Below, in pieces: positions 59,494-64,000 of a DNA stretch of 64,000 nt. A program made the position numbers and the translations under genes. The stretch is taken from contig NZ_CP101125.1 of the NCBI RefSeq assembly GCF_024296925.1, positions 2,048,501 through 2,112,500 on the forward strand, read 5' to 3'. Position 1 is the first letter of the stretch. Each line of letters begins with the position of its first letter. Under the pieces are notes generated by a model. It did not search any database. It was not told the DNA's origin and saw nothing but the letters and a program-made list of their open reading frames with translations. The stretch is from Pseudomonas nunensis (GTDB lineage Bacteria; Pseudomonadota; Gammaproteobacteria; Pseudomonadales; Pseudomonadaceae).

Positions 59494-59520
59494 CACCAAG
59501 TACTGCAAACACAATCCCTG

Positions 59521-59595
59521 TGTAGGAGCGAGGCTTGCCCGCGAAGGGGCCTTCGAAGCCGCCAGAAGCTTCGCGGGCAAGCCTCGCTCCTACAT
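59521..59595. repeat. REP-type inverted pair inside the transporter operon
   Basis: TGTAGGAGCGAGGCTTGCCC and its complement at the right end, with the inner arms GCGAAGG / CTTCGCGG around CCTTCGAAGCCGCCAGAAG. It separates the binding-protein gene from the first permease, a common place for REP hairpins that stabilise upstream mRNA and so raise binding protein over permease. Confidence 0.85.
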
Positions 59596-59645
59596 GGGTT
59601 CGGTGAGGTTTTCAGGGGCGCCGACGGGAAACAGGAGAGCCAACA

Positions 59646-60350
59646 ATGTTCGAGTTGATCAATTTCAGCGAAACAGGGTGGGGCGGGGCGCTGCTCAAAG
59701 GGTTGTGGATGACCCTGCAGATTTCGGCCGGAGCGTTTGTGCTCGGGCTGTTGATCGGGCTGGTCGTGGCCTGCCTCAAGCTCAACGCGCCGAAACCGAT
59801 TGCGACGCTGATGCGCGGCTACACCACGTTGTTCCGCGCGGTGCCGGAGTTGTTGCTGATCCTGCTGCTGTACTACGTCGGCTCCATGTTGCTCAACTCG
59901 CTGATGACCCAGTTGGGTTACGGCGTGGTGAATGTCAGCGGACCGCTGGCGGCGATCGTAGTGCTGGGTCTGGTGCAGGGCGCGTACGCCTCGGAGATTT
60001 TCCGCGCGGCGATCCAGGCGATTCCGTTCGGCCAGATCGAGGCGGCGCGGGCGTTTGGCCTGAGCGGGTTCGGTCTGTTCCGGCGCGTTACGTTGCCGAT
60101 CATGGCGCCGTTCGCGATGGCGGGGATGGCCAACCTGTGGATCAACCTGATCAAGGATAGTGCGTTGATCAGCGTGGTCGGCACTAACGAGCTGTTGTAC
60201 ACCGCCAAGCAAGGCGCGGGTTCCACGCGTCATTATCTGTTGTTCTACCTCACGGCCGCGGCGATGTATTACGCGGTGACGTTGGTGTCCAACTACCTGT
60301 CGGGACGGCTTGAGCGACGCATTCGTCGCTGGATGCCTTTGGCTGAGTGA
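59646..60350 (+). CDS. ABC transporter permease (HisQ/AotQ-like)
   Basis: 234 residues, five-helix HisQ-type permease: GLWMTLQISAGAFVLGLLIG, FRAVPELLLILLLYYVGSML, and the coupling loop GAYASEIFRAAIQAIPFGQI. ATG 59646 follows AGGAGAG. Its stop overlaps a possible GTG start of the next permease. Confidence 0.92.
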   Translation: MFELINFSETGWGGALLKGLWMTLQISAGAFVLGLLIGLVVACLKLNAPKPIATLMRGYTTLFRAVPELLLILLLYYVGSMLLNSLMTQLGYGVVNVSGPLAAIVVLGLVQGAYASEIFRAAIQAIPFGQIEAARAFGLSGFGLFRRVTLPIMAPFAMAGMANLWINLIKDSALISVVGTNELLYTAKQGAGSTRHYLLFYLTAAAMYYAVTLVSNYLSGRLERRIRRWMPLAE

Positions 60351-60355
60351 TTGAA

Positions 60356-61054
60356 ATGATTCCAGCGTGGATAGTTGAATACGCAGCGCTGTTGGGCCGA
60401 GGGTTGCAAACGACCGTTACCCTGCTGTTGCTGTCCAGTGTGTTCGGTTTCTTGTTGGCCATCCTGGTGGCGCTGGCGCGCATCTCCAGATACAAGGTGA
60501 TCGCCAAGGCCAGCCTGTTCTACACCAGCGTGTTTCGCGGCACGCCGTTGCTGATCCAGATCTACATTTTCTACTACGGGCTCGGCAGCCTGTTTGCGCA
60601 GTTTCCGTTGATTCGCGGCAGCTTCCTTTGGCCTTACCTGCGTGACGGTTACTGGTACATCGTGTTCGCCCTGGTGGTGTCGATGGGCGCCTATGTCGGC
60701 GAGGTGATTCGCGGCGGCCTGCTCGCGGTGCCAAGAGGTGAAATGGAAGCCGCTTCGGCGTTCGGCATGACCTCGCGTCAGTCGCTGTTGCGGGTGCGTT
60801 TACCTCGGGCGATGCGCTTGTTGTTGCCGACCTTGGCCGGGGAAACCGTGATGCTGCTCAAGTCCACGGCACTGGCCTCGACCATCGCGGTGATCGATTT
60901 GCTCGGCGCCGCCAACGTGGTGCGGGCGCAAACCTTGCAAGTGTATGAACCGTTGCTGCTGGTGGCGGGCGTGTATGTTTGCCTGACTTTCCTGATCGAG
61001 GCGTTGTTCGGGTTCGTCGAGCGGCGCGGGACGCCCGTGCGCAGGTCGGTGTAA
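60356..61054 (+). CDS. ABC transporter permease (HisM/AotM-like)
   Basis: About 232 residues; I prefer ATG 60356 (GAGTGA upstream), though GTG 60347 overlapping the previous stop is possible. Contains RGTPLLIQIYIFYYGLGSLF and the coupling loop GAYVGEVIRGGLLAVPRGEM. It pairs with the HisQ-like permease; the ATPase is the C-terminal half of the fusion protein at 56680. Its stop TAA overlaps the ATG of the next gene (TAATG). Confidence 0.92.
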   Translation: MIPAWIVEYAALLGRGLQTTVTLLLLSSVFGFLLAILVALARISRYKVIAKASLFYTSVFRGTPLLIQIYIFYYGLGSLFAQFPLIRGSFLWPYLRDGYWYIVFALVVSMGAYVGEVIRGGLLAVPRGEMEAASAFGMTSRQSLLRVRLPRAMRLLLPTLAGETVMLLKSTALASTIAVIDLLGAANVVRAQTLQVYEPLLLVAGVYVCLTFLIEALFGFVERRGTPVRRSV

Positions 61055-62061
61055 TGAGTTCGCCAAAGATCGTCGACCGCTCGTTGCAGGGCATCGGCCT
61101 GTGCACCTTGGGCTACGCGTTCCTGGCGTTGCAGGACGCGGTCATCAAGTGGCTGGTGGCCGACTATTCGGTGGTGACTATTCTGTTCTGGCGCAGCCTG
61201 GTGGTGGTCGTGGCTTGTCTGCTGGCGGGGCGCCTGCGCCTGATCCAGCGGGCCTGGCGTTCGCCGAGCCGACGCTTGCTGGTGGTGCGCGGTTTGTTGT
61301 CGATCGTGGCCTGGCTGCTGTATTACACGGCGGCCCGGGACCTGACCCTGGCCGAGATGACCACGCTGTATTTTTCCGCGCCGATCATGGTCACCGTGCT
61401 GGCCGCGATGATCCTCAAGGAACGCGCCAGCGGCTGGCAGTGGTTCAGCCTGATCATCGGTTTCGTCGGCGTGATCATCGCCTGTCGCCCGAGCCACATC
61501 GCCGATCCGTTGCCGATCATCCTCACGCTGTTGGCGGCGATGTGCTGGGCGTTCACCTACATCCAGTTGCGTCAGGTCGACGACCAGACTTCGGTGCTGG
61601 AGCAGATGCTGATCACCAACGTGGTGTTTGTGATTTGCATGACGGTGGCGCTGCCCTGGACCCACACCCCGGCGCCGACCCCGGTCTGGCTGGGCATGCT
61701 GGCGGCCGGGCTGGTCGGCGGCATCGGTCAGTTCCTGCTTTTTGCCAGTTTCCAGCGCGCGACCGCGACCTTGCTGGCGCCCTTCGAGTACACCGGGCTG
61801 ATCTGGGCCTTCGCGCTGTCGAACCTGATCTGGGGCACGTTGATGGACGTGTCACTGATGATCGGTGCCGGGCTGATCGCGGTCAGCGGCACCTTGGCCA
61901 TGCTCTTCGGGCGCCACGCTTCACAGGACGTCGTCGGTGCTGAATGCTCCGTGACGCAGCCCCTTTATCCAGCAACGACAGATGTGGAGGCCGTTGGCGG
62001 GGCTGAAGGTTTCGGGGTTCAGGCACCACTCGATCCAGAGTCCGTCGAGCATCGCCGATAA
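61054..62061 (+). CDS. EamA/DMT-family transporter with antisense-encoded tail
   Basis: 335 residues from ATG 61054. Two EamA repeats, about ten hydrophobic segments (GYAFLALQDAVIKWLVADYS; VVRGLLSIVAWLLYYTAARD; FQRATATLLAPFEYTGLIWA). The transporter part ends near LAMLFGRHASQD; the last 45 residues or so are hydrophilic and are encoded opposite the 3' end of the TetR gene (overlap 61921-62061). DMT proteins usually export amino acids or metabolites; here it may release excess substrate or product. Confidence 0.85.
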   Translation: MSSPKIVDRSLQGIGLCTLGYAFLALQDAVIKWLVADYSVVTILFWRSLVVVVACLLAGRLRLIQRAWRSPSRRLLVVRGLLSIVAWLLYYTAARDLTLAEMTTLYFSAPIMVTVLAAMILKERASGWQWFSLIIGFVGVIIACRPSHIADPLPIILTLLAAMCWAFTYIQLRQVDDQTSVLEQMLITNVVFVICMTVALPWTHTPAPTPVWLGMLAAGLVGGIGQFLLFASFQRATATLLAPFEYTGLIWAFALSNLIWGTLMDVSLMIGAGLIAVSGTLAMLFGRHASQDVVGAECSVTQPLYPATTDVEAVGGAEGFGVQAPLDPESVEHRR

Positions 62062-62556
62062 GCCAATGGCCGCCAGGCGCGTGTCGTGGATCACAAAACC
62101 TTCGCTGGCCGCCAGATCGTCGAGCAATTGGCGCAGCAGATCGAGGTAGGCGCGGTAGCTTTTTTCGTGGGTCTGGCTGACGTGTTCCGAATGCCGGATC
62201 AGGCTCCAGAACACCACCCAGACCCCAAGCAACTGCGGGTCCATGACCCGTGGCGAAAACGAGCCGACGAGGAAGGTGTCCATTTTTTCGGCCGGTGTAT
62301 TGGCCTGCTGGACTTCCTGGAGCAAGGCGCTGGTCAGCTCGCTGGCGAGGGTCTGGTAGGTGTCGGCGATCAGCGCATCGATGCTGCCGAAATGGTGATT
62401 GAGCAGGCCGACGGACACCCCGGCCTCGGTCGCGATACGGCGCACGGAAATACCCGCGTGGCCGTCGCGGGCCAGGCAACGCAGGGTGGCGGCGATCAGC
62501 AGTTCGCGGCGCGCGTCGGCTTCAACGCGACGGAATTTTGGAGAGTCGGTGGTCAC
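61921..62556 (-). CDS. Second BetI-like TetR-family repressor
   Basis: 211 residues from GTG 62556 (AAGG upstream). Helix-turn-helix GHAGISVRRIATEAGVSVGL then LNHHFGSIDALIADTY; effector half MDPQLLGVWVVFWSLIRHSE and LSAMLDGLWIEWCLNPETFS. It is a clear paralogue of 53215-53850, sharing the GVSVGL recognition helix, so both may read the same operator. It faces the deacylase gene at 62674 across an operator at 62597 and converges on the EamA gene with a 141-base overlap. Confidence 0.92.
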   Translation of the reverse strand: MTTDSPKFRRVEADARRELLIAATLRCLARDGHAGISVRRIATEAGVSVGLLNHHFGSIDALIADTYQTLASELTSALLQEVQQANTPAEKMDTFLVGSFSPRVMDPQLLGVWVVFWSLIRHSEHVSQTHEKSYRAYLDLLRQLLDDLAASEGFVIHDTRLAAIGLSAMLDGLWIEWCLNPETFSPANGLHICRCWIKGLRHGAFSTDDVL

Positions 62557-62596
62557 AAGCGAATCCTTGGGTGCAGTGCCTGGTTGGCGAGCTTAG

Positions 62597-62612
62597 TTGA
62601 ACGTGCGTTCAA
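62597..62612. promoter_or_regulatory. TetR-type operator between the second TetR and the deacylase
   Basis: TTGAACGTGCGTTCAA: half-sites TTGAAC and GTTCAA are perfect complements around a 4-base spacer, the best copy in the window. It lies in the 117-base divergent promoter, 40 bases from the TetR start and 77 from the deacylase start, as expected for autoregulation plus control of the neighbour. Confidence 0.75.
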
Positions 62613-62673
62613 GTTCCAGCGCCGACTACGGCAATCCAGGGTTTTTTAACGATCAACACGGGAGGACAAGCGG

Positions 62674-63690
62674 ATGGCGCAGGATATTTCGTTCAGTGTG
62701 CGCAACAACAATGGCGATCCGGCGCGGGTCGGCGCCTGGCGTTTTGAAGGCGATGGCAGCGGGCCGAAGGTGCATTTGCAGGCGGGGGTGCATGCCGATG
62801 AAATCGCCGGGATGCTGGTCCTGCACCTGTTGATGCAACGGCTGAAAGTCGCCGAGGCCGAGGGTCGGCTCAAGAGCCAAGTGACGGTGGTGCCGCAAGC
62901 TAATCCGCTCGGCATCGGGCAGTTTCGCCAGGGGCGGATTCTCGGGCGTTTTCACGACGCCACCGGGCATAACTTCAACCGTGCGTTTGATCTGTCGGCG
63001 GCGCTGGAGCGACCTTCGACCAACGTCCAGGAGTGGCAAAAAAGCCTGGTGCAACTGGCGGCCACGGCGGATGTGATGCTCGACCTGCACACCGATGACG
63101 AAGCCTTGCCGTACCTCTACGTGCACCGCCGTTTCTGGCCCCGAGGTCGTGAACTGGCCGTGGCGATGAAAATGGAGGTGGCGATTATCTGGGATGACGG
63201 CGGCGACGGTTCTTTCGAAGAAACGATCATTGCGCCGTGGCTGCGCGAGGGCGTCACCGAGCAGAAAATGGCCGCGACCCTGGAGTTGCGCGGGCAGGGC
63301 GACGTCAGCGATCACTTCGCCGAACAAGATGCGCAGGGCTTGTACGCGTGGCTGTGCGCGATCGGTGCCATCGATGAGGCCGTGACAACCGGTGACTGGC
63401 CCGTCGAAACCATGCAGATGAGCCACATGGAAACTCACCTCGCGCCACAGCCTGGAGTGTTGATTTTCGAAAAGGAACTGGGGGATGTCGTCGAGGCAGG
63501 GCAGCGCTTTGCGCGGATCCTCCAGCGCCCCGGCGACCCTGCTTCCGAAGTGGTGTTGTACGCCGAACAGGCCGGGCGAATGGTCACGCGCTACCGGGAT
63601 CGGCTGGTGTCGCAAGGCATGGTCGTCGCCAAGTTCACTGGCAGCCGGGAATCGCGGCATTGGAGCGGCGGGTTGCTGGATCCAAATTGA
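62674..63690 (+). CDS. Succinylglutamate desuccinylase/aspartoacylase-family deacylase
   Basis: 338 residues, starting ATG 62674 after GGGAGGAC. Zinc ligands are visible as His and Glu in LQAGVHADEIAGMLVLHLLM and a later His in ADVMLDLHTDDE; the C-terminal third (GVLIFEKELGDVVEAGQRFA) is the small beta domain of this M14-like family. Members remove acyl groups from amino acids (AspA, AstE/AruE, DoeB). In this regulon it may free an amino acid from an N-acyl form before the aminotransferase acts; substrate unknown. Confidence 0.87.
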   Translation: MAQDISFSVRNNNGDPARVGAWRFEGDGSGPKVHLQAGVHADEIAGMLVLHLLMQRLKVAEAEGRLKSQVTVVPQANPLGIGQFRQGRILGRFHDATGHNFNRAFDLSAALERPSTNVQEWQKSLVQLAATADVMLDLHTDDEALPYLYVHRRFWPRGRELAVAMKMEVAIIWDDGGDGSFEETIIAPWLREGVTEQKMAATLELRGQGDVSDHFAEQDAQGLYAWLCAIGAIDEAVTTGDWPVETMQMSHMETHLAPQPGVLIFEKELGDVVEAGQRFARILQRPGDPASEVVLYAEQAGRMVTRYRDRLVSQGMVVAKFTGSRESRHWSGGLLDPN

Positions 63691-63711
63691 GGCCGGAGCC
63701 TGACCTCATCC

Positions 63712-63745
63712 AAGCGCCGCTCGAAGGCTTTACGGCGGCGCTTTC
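63712..63745 (+). terminator. Rho-independent terminator
   Basis: AAGCGCCGC (63712-63720) and GCGGCGCTT (63735-63743), a perfect 9-base stem followed by a T, 21 bases after the deacylase stop. It closes the regulon. Confidence 0.75.
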
Positions 63746-63848
63746 CGTCAGATGAGCCTGCAGGAATGAAGGAAAAATCTGAAAGATATTTTTCACTTTT
63801 GTAACTTTTTGTTTGCTTCACCGCCAAAATCCATGGTTATTATCCGGC

Positions 63849-64000
63849 GGCGCACCAGGCCAAAAGCCTGGCGCCAAAGGATTGCCATGTGTCCACAGAC
63901 CCGGCAATCGCAGCCGATCGGGTCCACCCTAGCGCTGTCACCCCTGCGCAGGCCGTTCCCCGTCGTTGACCCTCAAACGAAAGGTGAGGTTTCAAGTGGT
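63849..64000 (+). other. Leader of a gene running off the window, with hairpin and overlapping starts
   Basis: CCAGGC (63855-63860) and GCCTGG (63866-63871) form a hairpin, followed by AAAGGA and two overlapping starts: ATG 63887, open to the window end (MCPQTRQSQPIGSTLALSPL and on), and GTG 63889, a 26-residue frame ending TGA 63969 (VSTDPAIAADRVHPSAVTPA). A third ribosome-site-like AAGGTGAGG stands before GTG 63996. Which one is real cannot be told from this end. Upstream, 63746-63848 is AT-rich and promoter-like. Confidence 0.3.

Noticed and set aside
57787..59580. Minus-strand frame of 597 codons opposite the ATPase half of the fusion and the binding protein
   Set aside because: Shadow across two genes with clear family motifs on the plus strand.

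Overview
The window looks like chromosome of a Pseudomonas of the fluorescens group. It has high-GC genes with strong shadow frames, several families of Pseudomonas-type REP palindromes (cores reading GTGGGAGCGGGCTTGCTCGCG and GTAGGAGCCAGGCTTGCCGGCG), and a gene content (CstA with YbdD, SsuF-type Mop protein, AruH/AruI-type enzymes, NfrA/NfrB) typical of that group. I see no rRNA, tRNA, phage, plasmid or CRISPR locus. The assignment comes from gene recognition only; no search was run.

Layout. (1) 1-7.2 kb: an XRE-cupin regulator divergent from a branched-chain-type (Liv) ABC operon headed by an AMP-binding-like protein that has lost its nucleotide loop. (2) 7.2-10.5 kb: a sulfonate-type region with two periplasmic binding proteins, a Mop/SsuF-like protein, a beheaded permease remnant beside an insertion-sequence scar, and REP clusters; two of these genes share a roughly 75-bp promoter/leader element. 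(3) 10.7-15.3 kb: a LuxR-type two-component system divergent from the carbon-starvation/pyruvate transporter gene cstA and its small partner. (4) 15.7-27.5 kb: a LysR regulator divergent from a tightly overlapped ten-gene operon. It carries two paralogous binding proteins, an FAD 2-hydroxyacid dehydrogenase, an aminotransferase, a polar amino acid ABC transporter, a thiol dioxygenase, a GST and a 907-residue fusion of four rhodanese modules to a cystathionine beta-lyase. I read it as uptake and breakdown of a sulfur amino acid. (5) 27.5-34.7 kb: small genes, an acyltransferase, a LysR / aminotransferase / ornithine-cyclodeaminase-like / YheO-DauR-like group, and a second GST. (6) 34.8-43.9 kb: an exopolysaccharide operon resembling the E. 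coli NfrA/NfrB (N4 phage receptor glycan) system, with an added BcsB-like subunit, a WecB-type epimerase and a c-di-GMP-type C-terminus on the synthase, preceded by an AT-rich leader. (7) 44.5-48.1 kb: a polyamine-type module (class III transaminase, LuxR regulator, PotF-like protein) whose two transcription units share one promoter motif. (8) 48.2-63.7 kb: a catabolic regulon with enoyl-CoA hydratase, acyl-CoA dehydrogenase, ADP-forming acyl-CoA synthetase, NAD(P)H oxidoreductase, a BetI-like TetR regulator, an orphan OmpR-type regulator with a degenerate receiver, an AruI-like 2-oxoacid decarboxylase, an AruH-like aminotransferase fused to its ABC ATPase, the rest of that transporter, a DMT exporter, a second TetR and an aspartoacylase-type deacylase. 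Five TTGAAC-N4-GTTCAA-type operators lie in its promoters, and two of those promoters are copies of each other with exactly conserved spacing.

The strongest candidates for undescribed biology are the sulfur operon with the rhodanese-lyase fusion (region 4) and the AruHI-like regulon with the aminotransferase-ATPase fusion and repeated operators (region 8). The NfrAB-BcsB exopolysaccharide operon and the paired promoter elements in regions 2 and 7 come next. Substrates of all these systems are inferred, not shown.
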